Assembly (NCBI RefSeq): GCF_012927325.1
Contig: NZ_JABBGI010000008.1
Coordinates: 1 to 64,000 of the forward strand
Reading direction: 5' to 3'
DNA length: 64,000 bases
Origin: Chryseobacterium antibioticum
GTDB lineage: Bacteria > Bacteroidota > Bacteroidia > Flavobacteriales > Weeksellaceae
The translations under genes and the position numbers were made by a program. The notes under the pieces are model-generated. The model worked only from the letters and a program-made list of their open reading frames with translations, had not been told where the DNA came from and ran no database searches. Below are positions 53,111 to 61,875 of the stretch, piece after piece (positions within the stretch are counted from its first letter, which is position 1; each line of letters begins with the position of its first letter).

Positions 53111-55969
53111 TTATTTTATATCTGCATCCAGATCTACCGAGTTTAAACGCAATGAATTCAGAATGACAGAGAGTGAACTGACGCTCATTGCTGCTGCTGC
53201 AATCATGGGTGATAATAATATTCCAAAGAAAGGATACAATAATCCTGCCGCTACCGGAATCCCCAGCACATTATAGATAAATGCAAAAAACAGGTTTTCT
53301 TTGATATTCTTAAGGAGCTTTTCACTCAGTAATTTAGCTTTAGCTACCCCTAAAATATCGCCTTTCAATAAAGTAATTTCGGCACTTTCCATGGCCACAT
53401 CAGTTCCGGTTCCCATTGCAATTCCTACATTAGACTGGGCTAGAGCAGGGGAGTCATTGATTCCGTCTCCGGTCATCGCTACGATCTTTCCTTGTTGCTG
53501 AAGTTTTTTCACCTCATTCAATTTATCTTCCGGAAGACAGCCTGCTTTATAATGTTTGATTCCCAATTCGTCAGCAACCGCTTTAGCGGTATGTTCATTG
53601 TCTCCGGTCATCATGATGACATCAATTCCTTCACTCATCAGACGCTGAACCGCTTTTTTGGAAGTATCTTTAATTTTATCTGTAAAACTGATGAAGCCTA
53701 ATACCGTTTTATCCTGCGCAACATAAGAGATCGTATGTGCCTTTGACTGTATTTCAATAGCTTTTTCTTTTAATTCCTTTGGAATGGATAGGTTGCTGGA
53801 GATCAGAAGACTTTCATTTCCCAGATACACCGTTTTTCCACTGATATTTCCCTGAACTCCTTTTCCTGAAATATTTTCAAACTGATCCACTTTTTCAGGG
53901 ATTAAATTTTCTTCTTTTGCTCTTTTGATCACCGCATTAGAGAGCGGATGTTCCGAGTTTTGGTTAAGGGAAAAAGCAAGCTTTAAAATTTCGTTTTTAT
54001 CTCCGTTTCCTGAAGTTTCAATATATTCTACGGACGGTTTCCCTTCTGTTAAAGTTCCTGTTTTGTCAGTGATCAGGACATTCACTTTATGCATTTGTTC
54101 CAGCGCTTCTGCATTTTTGATCAGGATGCCGCTTTTGGCCCCTTTCCCGATTCCTACCATCAGGGACATCGGTGTGGCTAAGCCTAGTGCACAGGGACAG
54201 GCAACAATTAACACCGCAACTGCATTCACAAAAGCAAATAAACTTCTCTTTCCTTCCGGTCCGAAAAACTGCCATAAAACGAAGGTAAGAACAGCAATCA
54301 GGATCACTATCGGAACAAAAACTTTGGAAACCTTGTCTGTCAGTTTTTGTATGGGAGCTCTGCTTCGGCTGGCTTCATTCACCATTTTAATGATTTGCGA
54401 AAGAAGAGTTTCATCACCTACTTTTTCAGCTTTCATGATGAAAACTTTATTCCCGTTGATCGTTCCTGAAGAAACCCGGTCATCGATACTTTTCTCTACT
54501 GGTACAGGTTCTCCTGTGATCATACTTTCGTCAACCAGAGAGGTTCCTTCTGTGATCTTTCCGTCAACAGGGATTTTTTCACCCGGTTTTACTTTCAGCA
54601 GATCTCCGATTTTCACCTGGGAAAGCAATACTCTTTTTTCTTCACCATTCACAATAAGATTGGCTTCATCAGGAGAAAGATTCATCAGTTCCTTGATGGC
54701 ATTTCCTGTTTTTTTATGAGCAGCAGCTTCCATCAACTGTCCTAAGATCACAAGTGTCAAAATCACACAGACCGCCTCAAAATAGAGTGGAATCTCGTGA
54801 TTATGTCCCCTGATTTCATGAGGAATGATATCCGGAAAAGTCAGTGCAACAATACTGAAGATAAATGCTGCTGCAACGCCTAAAGCAATCAGACTGAACA
54901 TATTTAAATTCCATGTTTTGAACGAAACCCAGCCTCTTTTTAGTAGGAACCACCCGGAATAAAACATTACCGGAAGGGTAAGTGCAAGTTCAATAAATCC
55001 CTGTATTTGATGAGAAAAGGGAAAATTGATAAACATTCCGCCCATCGAAAGAATAAACACAGGAATGGTGAAGGCAAGGGAAATAAAGAATTTCTTTTTT
55101 AAAATGTTATACGTTTCATCCTCTTCATCATCGCCGTTGTCGGGCATTCTTACAAGGTCCATTCCACATATCGGGCAGTCTCCGGGCTCATTACGAATGA
55201 TCTCAGGGTGTATGGGACAGGTATATTTCGCCATTTTCTTTTCAGGATATTTTACCAGGTCCATTCCGCATACAGGACATCCTACGTTGGAGTCATAGGT
55301 TTTATCTCCCTCGCAGTACATCGGGCAGTAGTATTTTCCGGCCATATCATCGGTTACTTTTGGGGCTTCATGATGATGGCTGTGGTCGTGATTGTGGGAA
55401 TGGGTATGCTGATGACTGTGAGAAGCAGCATTTTTTGCAAGATCTTCCGTGATTTCCTCCAAATGCATGTGGCAAACCGGGCAGTCACCTTTTTCGTCAT
55501 AGACTTTATCCCCTTCACAGGACATCGGACAATAGTATTTTCCAATGCTGTCTTTAAAGTTTTGTGGAAGATGGGAAGAAGAGTAGGTGGGCTTATGATT
55601 GGGATCTTTAGCATGTTTTTCTTCGATGGGTACGAGGTACATATTGCAGTCCGGACATCTTTCGCCCTGTTTGAAATAAACTTTGTCTCCTTCGCACTCC
55701 ATCGGACAATAATAAACTGAAGAGGGAGAAACTCTATCCTGAGGCTTTACAAATGCAGTGTCAGGTTTTTTAGGGTCTTCCAGTTTGTATTTTTCTTCTA
55801 AAACATTATTTAAAACTGAAAGTTCGATTTCTTGATCGGAAGTGATGGTTGCGGTATGGGTTTCTAAATTGACATCGGCCGTAACTCCTTCAACGCTGTT
55901 GAGCTTTTCAGAAATTTTTTTCTGACATCCGGAGCAGGTCATTCCGAGTATATTGTATTGTCTTTGCAT
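53111..55969 (-). CDS. copA: Copper-translocating P-type ATPase with N-terminal HMA and four metal-binding repeats
   Basis: A protein of about 952 residues; I start it at [15 protein letters not shown], since an ATG ten codons earlier (55999) lies off the HMA fold. It has one HMA domain (MTCSGC), then four Cys-rich heavy-metal-binding repeats ([41 protein letters not shown], each ending CPxCxMxL) and a His-rich linker ([17 protein letters not shown]). The P1B ATPase core has CPC (VACPCALG), DKTGTL, the SEHP motif and GDGIND. It would export Cu(I) from the cytoplasm. An HMA-AraC regulator lies upstream. Confidence 0.92.
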   Translation of the reverse strand: MQRQYNILGMTCSGCQKKISEKLNSVEGVTADVNLETHTATITSDQEIELSVLNNVLEEKYKLEDPKKPDTAFVKPQDRVSPSSVYYCPMECEGDKVYFKQGERCPDCNMYLVPIEEKHAKDPNHKPTYSSSHLPQNFKDSIGKYYCPMSCEGDKVYDEKGDCPVCHMHLEEITEDLAKNAASHSHQHTHSHNHDHSHHHEAPKVTDDMAGKYYCPMYCEGDKTYDSNVGCPVCGMDLVKYPEKKMAKYTCPIHPEIIRNEPGDCPICGMDLVRMPDNGDDEEDETYNILKKKFFISLAFTIPVFILSMGGMFINFPFSHQIQGFIELALTLPVMFYSGWFLLKRGWVSFKTWNLNMFSLIALGVAAAFIFSIVALTFPDIIPHEIRGHNHEIPLYFEAVCVILTLVILGQLMEAAAHKKTGNAIKELMNLSPDEANLIVNGEEKRVLLSQVKIGDLLKVKPGEKIPVDGKITEGTSLVDESMITGEPVPVEKSIDDRVSSGTINGNKVFIMKAEKVGDETLLSQIIKMVNEASRSRAPIQKLTDKVSKVFVPIVILIAVLTFVLWQFFGPEGKRSLFAFVNAVAVLIVACPCALGLATPMSLMVGIGKGAKSGILIKNAEALEQMHKVNVLITDKTGTLTEGKPSVEYIETSGNGDKNEILKLAFSLNQNSEHPLSNAVIKRAKEENLIPEKVDQFENISGKGVQGNISGKTVYLGNESLLISSNLSIPKELKEKAIEIQSKAHTISYVAQDKTVLGFISFTDKIKDTSKKAVQRLMSEGIDVIMMTGDNEHTAKAVADELGIKHYKAGCLPEDKLNEVKKLQQQGKIVAMTGDGINDSPALAQSNVGIAMGTGTDVAMESAEITLLKGDILGVAKAKLLSEKLLKNIKENLFFAFIYNVLGIPVAAGLLYPFFGILLSPMIAAAAMSVSSLSVILNSLRLNSVDLDADIK

Positions 55970-56061
55970 GATCCTTGAATTTATAGTACAAATGTCCAAA
56001 ATGAATGGCTAAGACTGTTATAAATTTAAGGATAATAGTTATAGAATTTTGCTGTGACTGG

Positions 56062-56220
56062 GTTTGAGAGTTTTAGAGTTGAAGTGTGGAAGGGGTTTAG
56101 GGTGAGAGAATTTATATAAGATGAAGGGTTTAAGAGTGGAGACTTTTGATGTTTTATATTGTAGTAACCGAGCTGTATAGTTTAAAACACGTGTACTCTA
56201 ATACTCTCCAACTCAAAAAC
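56062..56220. repeat. Octad palindromic element at the HMA-AraC stop codon
   Basis: Left arm from 56062 in 8-base steps (GTTTGAGA, GTTTTAGA, GTTGAAGT, GTGGAAGG), right arm 56195-56220 (ACTCTAAT, ACTCTCCA, ACTCAAAA). The arms are partly complementary. The TGA stop codon of the HMA-AraC gene (56213-56215) lies inside the right arm. Same unit type as the element at 28971-29180. Confidence 0.7.
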
Positions 56221-56773
56221 TATCTAATGTTTTCCTTTGATGATCATTCAGTTTTTTGAATTCTGTAGGCGTAAACCCGGTAATATTCCGGAATTGGGAA
56301 GAAAGGTGCTGAACGCTTTTGTAGCCAAGCTTTCCAGCGATTTCGGTAAGGGTGAATTCATTATAAAGAAGCAGCTCTTTTACTTTTTCAATTTTGTGAA
56401 GGATAAAAAACTGTTCCAGTGTAATATTTTCGTTCTGAGAAAAGGTTTTGGAAAGAGAACTGTAGTCTTTGTGGATCTTTGAACTTAAAAATTCAGAAAG
56501 AAGAAAGTTTTCATCAATGTCCAGTTCGCTGATCTTCATAATGATCATATTTTTAATCTTATCAACAAGCTGATGAGCAGAATCCATAATCCTTTCAAAG
56601 CCTGTTTCAAGAAGACTTTTTTCTACGGCCAACATTTTTTCGGCCGGAATATCAGTTCCGGTTGCTACTTCTCCCAACGTGATAGAGTGGATGGCTACAT
56701 CTGCATCAGCGAATATTTTTTCCACTGCGGAAATGCAACGGTTGCACACCATGTTTTTGATAAAGATTTTCAT
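56213..56773 (-). CDS. AraC-family regulator fused to an HMA-like metal-binding domain
   Basis: A 186-residue protein. Residues 1-70 look like an HMA domain with the metal motif MVCNRC (Cys10, Cys13) and the family's alternating hydrophobic pattern. Residues about 80-180 are an AraC-type double HTH (LTEIAGKLGYKSVQHLSSQFRNITGFTPTEFKK). It overlaps the thioesterase gene by 4 bases and lies directly upstream of the copper ATPase on the same strand. The obvious reading is a Cu(I)-responsive activator of copA, different from the usual MerR-type CueR or CsoR. Function is inferred. Confidence 0.8.
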   Translation of the reverse strand: MKIFIKNMVCNRCISAVEKIFADADVAIHSITLGEVATGTDIPAEKMLAVEKSLLETGFERIMDSAHQLVDKIKNMIIMKISELDIDENFLLSEFLSSKIHKDYSSLSKTFSQNENITLEQFFILHKIEKVKELLLYNEFTLTEIAGKLGYKSVQHLSSQFRNITGFTPTEFKKLNDHQRKTLDSF

Positions 56774-57162
56774 GGTTGATTCAGTCTGTCTTTTACAAAT
56801 TCGATCTGTGTTTTTCCGTGTGGGGCAGGGTTTCCTTCATTGTCCAGATTCACCATCACAATTTTGTCTACGGTGATAATGGTCTGGTGGGTCATCTTGT
56901 TTCGTACATTGCATTTCAATGTAATAGATGACGAACCGAACTGTGATGCTTCAATACCTATTTCTATAATATCTCCCTGTTTGGCTGAGCTTACAAAATT
57001 GATCTCTGAAATGAATTTCGTCACCACTTTTGTGTTTTCCAACTGAATGATGGCGTAAAGGGCTGCCTCCTCATCGATCCACTGCAAAAGTCTTCCTCCG
57101 AAAAGAGAATGGTTAGGATTTAGATCTTCGGGCTTTACCCATTTTCTGGTATGGTAGTTCAT
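56770..57162 (-). CDS. Acyl-CoA thioesterase (hot-dog fold)
   Basis: A 130-residue YciA-like thioesterase: RKWVKPEDLNPNHSLFGGRLLQWIDEEAAL contains the family's substrate-binding Asn and the catalytic Asp/Glu region. It hydrolyses short or medium acyl-CoAs. Its end overlaps the HMA-AraC start by 4 bases, so they are co-translated. A TAAATTTG box lies 20 bases upstream. Confidence 0.85.
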   Translation of the reverse strand: MNYHTRKWVKPEDLNPNHSLFGGRLLQWIDEEAALYAIIQLENTKVVTKFISEINFVSSAKQGDIIEIGIEASQFGSSSITLKCNVRNKMTHQTIITVDKIVMVNLDNEGNPAPHGKTQIEFVKDRLNQP

Positions 57163-57181
57163 GTTTTAATAATTTACTTCA

Positions 57182-57189
57182 CAAATTTA
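57182..57189 (-). promoter_or_regulatory. -7 promoter box of the thioesterase-HMA-AraC operon
   Basis: TAAATTTG on the minus strand, 20 bases before the start codon. Confidence 0.5.
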
Positions 57190-57257
57190 GTGTTAAAAAC
57201 CGGGTTTATCAAAGAAAGAGTATTTACTGATCTGAAGAAAATGATTCATTTTCTCAA

Positions 57258-57668
57258 TCATATTTTCTTGGATCGCATGGCTTTTACTTTTTTTATCGTG
57301 TCATCACTTAAAAACTTTTGATATTCTTTACTGTCGGCGGGGAAAATAGCCACTTTTCCTTCTTCATTATGATGGATCCCAAATCCATAGCGTTTGGCCA
57401 AAGGGGAGGATCGGAGGCAAGGCTGTCCTTTGGAGAAAAACCGGATTCTTTCCTGTTCCTTTTCACGATCTGAAATATCATTTTTTATCGCATAACATTC
57501 AAACACGATCTCATCGGAAGAATATCGGTAGGGATTTTTTATGATCTGCTCATACTGGAGACTGGCCAGTGTTTTTATTTTCTTTTCTGGCGGTGTCTCA
57601 GCATGGGAAACAGGGCAGTCATCTGCAATCTCAATAAAGGTGTTGATGTAATTTGTGGTGTGCTTCAT
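57258..57668 (-). CDS. DUF6157-like small protein
   Basis: A 136-residue soluble protein (NYINTFIEIADDCPVSHAETPP, CLRSSPLAKRYGFGIHHNEEGKVAIFP) resembling the DUF6157 family. Its function is unknown. The C-terminus is basic. It is a separate transcription unit between the XRE regulator and the thioesterase. Confidence 0.75.
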   Translation of the reverse strand: MKHTTNYINTFIEIADDCPVSHAETPPEKKIKTLASLQYEQIIKNPYRYSSDEIVFECYAIKNDISDREKEQERIRFFSKGQPCLRSSPLAKRYGFGIHHNEEGKVAIFPADSKEYQKFLSDDTIKKVKAMRSKKI

Positions 57669-57735
57669 ATGTATTATGTTAAGAATATTGAGTATTTAAA
57701 TATAAAAACCGAATAGACCATATCTTCAATTCATA

Positions 57736-57939
57736 TTATTCCCGGAATTCCAGAATGTCTCCGGGTTGGCAGTCCAGGGCTTTGCATATAGCATCAAGTG
57801 TACTGAAGCGAATCGCTTTTGCTTTGCCCGTTTTTAGGTTGGATATATTAGACAAGGTCAAATTTATTCTCTCAGAGAGCTCGTTCAGGGACATTTTTCT
57901 CCTGGCCATCATGACATCAAGGTTTATTATAATAGGCAT
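57736..57939 (-). CDS. Small XRE-type HTH regulator (YozG-like)
   Basis: A 67-residue protein consisting of one Cro/C1-type HTH (MSLNELSERINLTLSNISNLKTGKAKAIRFSTLDAICKALDCQPGDILEF). In many genomes it follows a small DUF2975 membrane gene; no such partner is here. It may regulate its own gene and perhaps the divergent RNA-binding protein gene. AT-rich palindromes lie upstream at 58036-58074. Confidence 0.85.
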   Translation of the reverse strand: MPIIINLDVMMARRKMSLNELSERINLTLSNISNLKTGKAKAIRFSTLDAICKALDCQPGDILEFRE

Positions 57940-58035
57940 AGTGGTATATTTATCGTTGTAATGCCTTTCTAAAGGCTTAATTGGATCGTTTTCTTTATTT
58001 GTTAACTAACTTTAACTTTGCGCAAATTTCAATAA

Positions 58036-58074
58036 AAATTTTGTTATTAACAAAATTTATTTGTTGTTTAACAA
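58036..58074. promoter_or_regulatory. Two adjacent AT-rich palindromes, candidate operators
   Basis: 58036-58058 is an 11-bp inverted repeat with one central base (AAATTTTGTTA / TAACAAAATTT); 58064-58074 is TTGTTTAACAA. Both share TTGTT/AACAA half-sites. They sit between the XRE gene and the RRM gene and could bind the XRE protein. Inference. Confidence 0.4.
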
Positions 58075-58162
58075 TGAAAATAAGGTGTTGATTCGGGACA
58101 CTACCGCAAATACTTTAAAAAAAGCTTTGATTTAAAATTTTAAATTGTATCTTGCATACGTT

Positions 58163-58170
58163 TATATTTG
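58163..58170 (+). promoter_or_regulatory. -7 promoter box of the RRM protein gene
   Basis: TATATTTG, giving an untranslated leader of roughly 70 bases, the length often seen for cold-induced mRNAs. Confidence 0.45.
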
Positions 58171-58249
58171 GAATCAATATTTGTTCATTAATTTATGTTG
58201 CTTTTCTTTTATATACCAAATTTTTATTAATTTTTAATTTTTATTTAAA

Positions 58250-58618
58250 ATGAACATTTTTGTTTCAAACATCAATTACGCAACTAAAGAGTATGAGTTG
58301 CACGATCTATTCGCAGAATTTGGTGATGTATCATCAGCTAAAATCGTTACAGACAGAGAAACTGGCCGTTCAAGAGGTTTCGGTTTTGTAGAAATGGGAG
58401 ATGAAGAAGGAAAGCAAGCTATCGAAGCTCTTAATCAGAAAGAATTTAACGGAAAAGAGTTAAACGTATCTGAAGCTAAGCCAAGAGAAGAAAAGCCAAG
58501 AAGAAGCTTTGACAACAACAGAGGAGGTGGTTACGGAGGAAACAACAATAGAGGCGGCGGTAGCGGCTACGGAGGTGGAAACAGCCGTGGTGGTAACGGT
58601 GGCGGAAATCGTTGGTAA
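58250..58618 (+). CDS. RRM-type RNA-binding protein with Gly-rich tail
   Basis: A 122-residue protein with one RNA-recognition motif (1-80): RNP2 NIFVSNIN and RNP1 SRGFGFVEM are canonical. A Gly/Asn/Arg-rich, disordered RGG-like tail (about 90-122) follows. Such Rbp proteins are cold-induced RNA chaperones in cyanobacteria and Bacteroidota. It has a long AT-rich leader and a strong terminator. Confidence 0.9.
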   Translation: MNIFVSNINYATKEYELHDLFAEFGDVSSAKIVTDRETGRSRGFGFVEMGDEEGKQAIEALNQKEFNGKELNVSEAKPREEKPRRSFDNNRGGGYGGNNNRGGGSGYGGGNSRGGNGGGNRW

Positions 58619-58626
58619 AAATATAA

Positions 58627-58651
58627 GGCGGCTTTTTTAGCCGCTTTTTTT
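58627..58651 (+). terminator. Terminator of the RRM protein gene
   Basis: 6-bp GC-rich stem (GCGGCT / AGCCGC, 58628-58644) followed by seven T. Confidence 0.8.
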
Positions 58652-58858
58652 ATACATTATTTTGTCTCTTTTTAAAATATGTTGTTTTTACAGCCTATTT
58701 TAAAAAGAGACTTTTTTATTAATAGTATTCAGAGTAGTTTGTTTAAACATCTAGGAAGTGGATGTACAGGTATTTTTGTCTTTCCAGCTTTTCTCTAAAG
58801 GATCAGGGAAGGGATGTTAAAAAGAATATTTTAATAAGTGGTGGAAAGAGCCTTTGAT

Positions 58859-60649
58859 TTATTTCTCTTTGATTAGCAGAACTGCATTATCATAGACGAT
58901 ATTGGATTGTTTACTATAGGGTGCCCTGTCTCTTGAAATGTTTGAAAAAACTATTTTGATATGGTATTTTCCCAGGTCACTTTCCATAGAGATCTCTTTC
59001 AATTGTACGGTTTGTGTGGTGCCTGTGTTGTTTTTGAACAGTTTATTCATTGCTGAACTAAAATCTACTGCTTCTTTTGAATTAAGGATAACTTTTATGG
59101 TCCCTTTATTATTGATTTCCGTCTGGTTGTCTATCTGGAATGTATCTCCATTAATAGTTCTTAACTCCTGATCATAACTGTTGAAATTAATTAAGTATTC
59201 GTACCCTTTAATTGAGGTTACCTTCGTTTGGGATTCTAATATCAGATGTTCATAATCAGATTCGTGTGAAGTCTTACTGAGATGGGTAAAGCCATTTCTA
59301 AGAGTATTATTAATCATTGAAGAACGGGGCTGCTCGAAGTTTTCTGCTAAAAGGTCATGGGTTTTACCGTCAACAAGATTCAGTAAAAAATCTTTTTGTT
59401 TTCTTTCAGCTAGGAATTCAAATTTATTGGCGATTTCATCAACTAAAGTATCAGATATTTTCTTTTGAAAATCTATTTTGTTGTTTAAGAGAAGTTTATT
59501 CTTGTCCAGGAGCGTTATCAATTGATTTTGCTGACTTCTTTTCGCCACACTGAATGCATTTAAATAAGGAAAGATTAACGAGAAAACTCCAAAAGCAAAT
59601 AAGCTTATCGGAATGAATTTAATACTTGCTTTTTTATTCAATACAAAATAAATGACCACAGCCAGCAACCACAAAGCTAATAGTAAAACGAAGTATCTGG
59701 GTTCTGTATAACCATACTCTAAGATCCTCGTAAATATAGCTGTGAACAACAGGACAATTAAAGGGATTATAGTATAGTAAAACAGTTTTGAAAATATTTT
59801 GACCCATGATTTTGCCTTTTCTTCTTTAAGCGGATATACAAGAAGCAAGGCAAGGATTCCCACAATGCTGTATGCGAGTACCAGATAGGAAACCCAACCT
59901 CTGGGAAGTTCCCAGTTAATGACTATTTTAAATGAATAAATATAAAGGATCACCAAATAAATGAAAAGCAGCGGGATGAGTACAAACTGGGTGAAAAACT
60001 TTAATATTACCGGATAGGCACCCTCTTTTTCAAGATAGTTCAGACCTGTCTCATTGAACAGGAGAAAGATAAAACTGCTTCCGAAAATGGCTAAGACATA
60101 AAATATATCAGCGTACAGCTCATCACCAAAGTTAAAATCAAATAACTTATCAACGGCCAGAATCGCAAGCTCTACACCACCGGTAAGTACGCCGGTGAAC
60201 ACGGCAGTCAGAAAGATGTTGATGAAAAGATTTTTATTGTACTGCCAGAAATTGAGTTGTTTATCCTTTTCCAAAAAGGCAGCAAAAGAAACCAGTAAGT
60301 GGGACAGCAGAAGAGTAATGGCAATGATGAAGCCATGGACCTCGGTGAAATCTTTTTCTTTTGCAGGTAAGATGAAATAAAAGCCAATCAGGAATGCTGT
60401 TCCCAATATTTCCAGGATTAATCTTTTTCCAATCCTTTGCGAAAGGATTTTTAAAGCAAACATCAAAGAAATTCCGAGGCAGCAGCAAATTGTAAATTTA
60501 GCATGGATGAATAAAAAGTCATGGTCATATTTACTATCCAATATACGGATAGCTCCGATAGAGGAGAGTAGTCCCATTAATAAAACCATCGGATAGCGAA
60601 GGATGACATCCTGCGCTTTTCCGGCTATTTCCTGGAATTTTGTTTTCAT
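58859..60649 (-). CDS. DUF4153-family membrane protein
   Basis: A 596-residue protein with about 10-11 hydrophobic helices in the first 390 residues and a soluble C-terminal domain (about 395-596) rich in beta-type sequence. The membrane part matches DUF4153-type proteins of Bacteroidota. Function unknown. It starts 18 bases after the BlaI-type regulator stop codon, so it is the last gene of the PAP2-BlaI-DUF4153 operon and probably its regulated target. Confidence 0.75.
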   Translation of the reverse strand: MKTKFQEIAGKAQDVILRYPMVLLMGLLSSIGAIRILDSKYDHDFLFIHAKFTICCCLGISLMFALKILSQRIGKRLILEILGTAFLIGFYFILPAKEKDFTEVHGFIIAITLLLSHLLVSFAAFLEKDKQLNFWQYNKNLFINIFLTAVFTGVLTGGVELAILAVDKLFDFNFGDELYADIFYVLAIFGSSFIFLLFNETGLNYLEKEGAYPVILKFFTQFVLIPLLFIYLVILYIYSFKIVINWELPRGWVSYLVLAYSIVGILALLLVYPLKEEKAKSWVKIFSKLFYYTIIPLIVLLFTAIFTRILEYGYTEPRYFVLLLALWLLAVVIYFVLNKKASIKFIPISLFAFGVFSLIFPYLNAFSVAKRSQQNQLITLLDKNKLLLNNKIDFQKKISDTLVDEIANKFEFLAERKQKDFLLNLVDGKTHDLLAENFEQPRSSMINNTLRNGFTHLSKTSHESDYEHLILESQTKVTSIKGYEYLINFNSYDQELRTINGDTFQIDNQTEINNKGTIKVILNSKEAVDFSSAMNKLFKNNTGTTQTVQLKEISMESDLGKYHIKIVFSNISRDRAPYSKQSNIVYDNAVLLIKEK

Positions 60650-60667
60650 GACCTGTGTGTTTTATGT

Positions 60668-61141
60668 TTAGTCTTTTTTCTTCTTTTTCTTCTTGTCTTT
60701 TGATTTGACTTTTTTGACTTTTTTAGGATTTAAGACCTCTTCTGCATACTCAAATTTCGGTTCTTCAATTTTAGCAGGAACAATCTCTATTTTAAGATCA
60801 AAATAATTTTTCAGATCATTCTGGGATATTAATTTCTCGTTATATAAAAAGTCCAGAATTTCCCTCCCTGAATCATTGAAAAAATTATGGGAAAGCTCTT
60901 TCAGTAGAAATTTTCTGTATTCCTCAGAAGGAACAACTACGGTATATTTAAAGATTCTACCTTCTTTTTGAGTGGTGATATATCCCTTTTCCACTAATAT
61001 TTTCAGGTAAGTAGAAACGGTATTCTGATGCGGCTTCGGTTCAGGATGCTGCTCCATAATGTCTTTAAGATAAAAAGATTCAAGCTTCCAAAACAGCTTC
61101 ATAAAATTTTCCTCAGCAGCGGTAAGATGATTTATTTTCAT
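60668..61141 (-). CDS. BlaI/MecI-family winged-helix regulator with Lys-rich tail
   Basis: A 157-residue protein. Residues 1-80 form the BlaI/MecI-type winged helix (LTAAEENFMKLFWKLESFYLKDI, HQNTVSTYLKILVEKGYITTQKEGRIFKY), followed by a dimerisation helix region and a Lys-rich C-terminus (KKVKKVKSKDKKKKKKKD). In most genomes the partner is an M56/BlaR1 sensor protease, which is absent here. The gene lies between PAP2 and DUF4153 genes (gaps of 7 and 18 bases). Confidence 0.85.
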   Translation of the reverse strand: MKINHLTAAEENFMKLFWKLESFYLKDIMEQHPEPKPHQNTVSTYLKILVEKGYITTQKEGRIFKYTVVVPSEEYRKFLLKELSHNFFNDSGREILDFLYNEKLISQNDLKNYFDLKIEIVPAKIEEPKFEYAEEVLNPKKVKKVKSKDKKKKKKKD

Positions 61142-61148
61142 AGAATTC

Positions 61149-61757
61149 TTAATGTTGAAATTGTATATTGCAATAAAGATAGATAAAAGATACCAAAAAT
61201 GCTATTCCGGCGCCCATAAATACTTCCTTTACGGTATGTCTTTTTAAAATAATTCTTGTAATTCCCACTAAAGCAGCAATTCCCAGCCATATCAATCCGG
61301 CTTTCCAGTTCAGTGTGAAAAACAAGGCGGCAACAAATACATTAAAGGCTGTATGCATCGAGCTTTTAATAAAAAAATTACTGATCTGCATCGTGAAAAT
61401 TAAAATAAGAATAAAGAGCATTACAAGATCTATATACCCGTTTCTGAAATAGCTGAAAATCAGATAAACGATGACACAGGCGGCAATAAAGATATATAAC
61501 GTTTTCCGTTGAACACGGTCAGAGACATCCATATTAGTGTATCTTCCGGTCTTTACATTCCATACCAGCCATATTACTACCGGAGCAATGATCATTAATA
61601 ATATAGGAGCAAAGTAAAGAATAGAGTCTTTCAGTGAATATTCCCTTACACTCATATAAATGAAGAAAATAAATAAAGAAACAAGTGGATTAAAAAAATC
61701 TGAGATAATTTTTGAAATTTTATGTACCAGTAAAGGCTGTTTTTCTTCCATGTTCAA
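61149..61757 (-). CDS. PAP2-like membrane phosphatase, degenerate motifs
   Basis: A 202-residue membrane protein with about six helices. PAP2-like motifs can be traced: SSMHTAF in place of PSGH, and TRIILKRHTVKE in place of SRxxxxxHxxxD, so the catalytic His is kept but the final Asp is Glu. It may hydrolyse lipid phosphates, or have lost activity. First gene of the operon, with a TATATTTG box upstream. Confidence 0.7.
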   Translation of the reverse strand: MNMEEKQPLLVHKISKIISDFFNPLVSLFIFFIYMSVREYSLKDSILYFAPILLMIIAPVVIWLVWNVKTGRYTNMDVSDRVQRKTLYIFIAACVIVYLIFSYFRNGYIDLVMLFILILIFTMQISNFFIKSSMHTAFNVFVAALFFTLNWKAGLIWLGIAALVGITRIILKRHTVKEVFMGAGIAFLVSFIYLYCNIQFQH

Positions 61758-61767
61758 GTTTAAAATT

Positions 61768-61775
61768 CAAATATA
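61768..61775 (-). promoter_or_regulatory. -7 promoter box of the PAP2 operon
   Basis: TATATTTG on the minus strand, 11 bases before the start codon. Confidence 0.45.
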
Positions 61776-61831
61776 ACACTATAAGCAAAAAAACAATTAG
61801 TATGTATACGATAAAAACAAAGTTTTTTTTA

Positions 61832-61839
61832 TAATTTTG
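61832..61839 (+). promoter_or_regulatory. -7 promoter box of pdhA
   Basis: TAATTTTG, 37 bases before the pdhA start codon. Confidence 0.5.
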
Positions 61840-61875
61840 CTCAAATATTCATCATAAAAAAGCAAGAGCTAGCAC

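Larger units (their letters stand above)
57940..58249. other. Divergent regulatory region between the XRE and RRM genes
   Basis: 310 bases, very AT-rich, with two palindromes (58036-58058, 58064-58074), a GTTAACTAAC stretch at 58001-58010, and TAnnTTTG boxes at 58013-58020 and 58163-58170 on the plus strand. No small gene seen. Confidence 0.55.

Noticed and set aside
53925..54719. A 264-codon plus-strand frame opposite copA
   Set aside because: Antisense to the conserved ATPase core; no family features.
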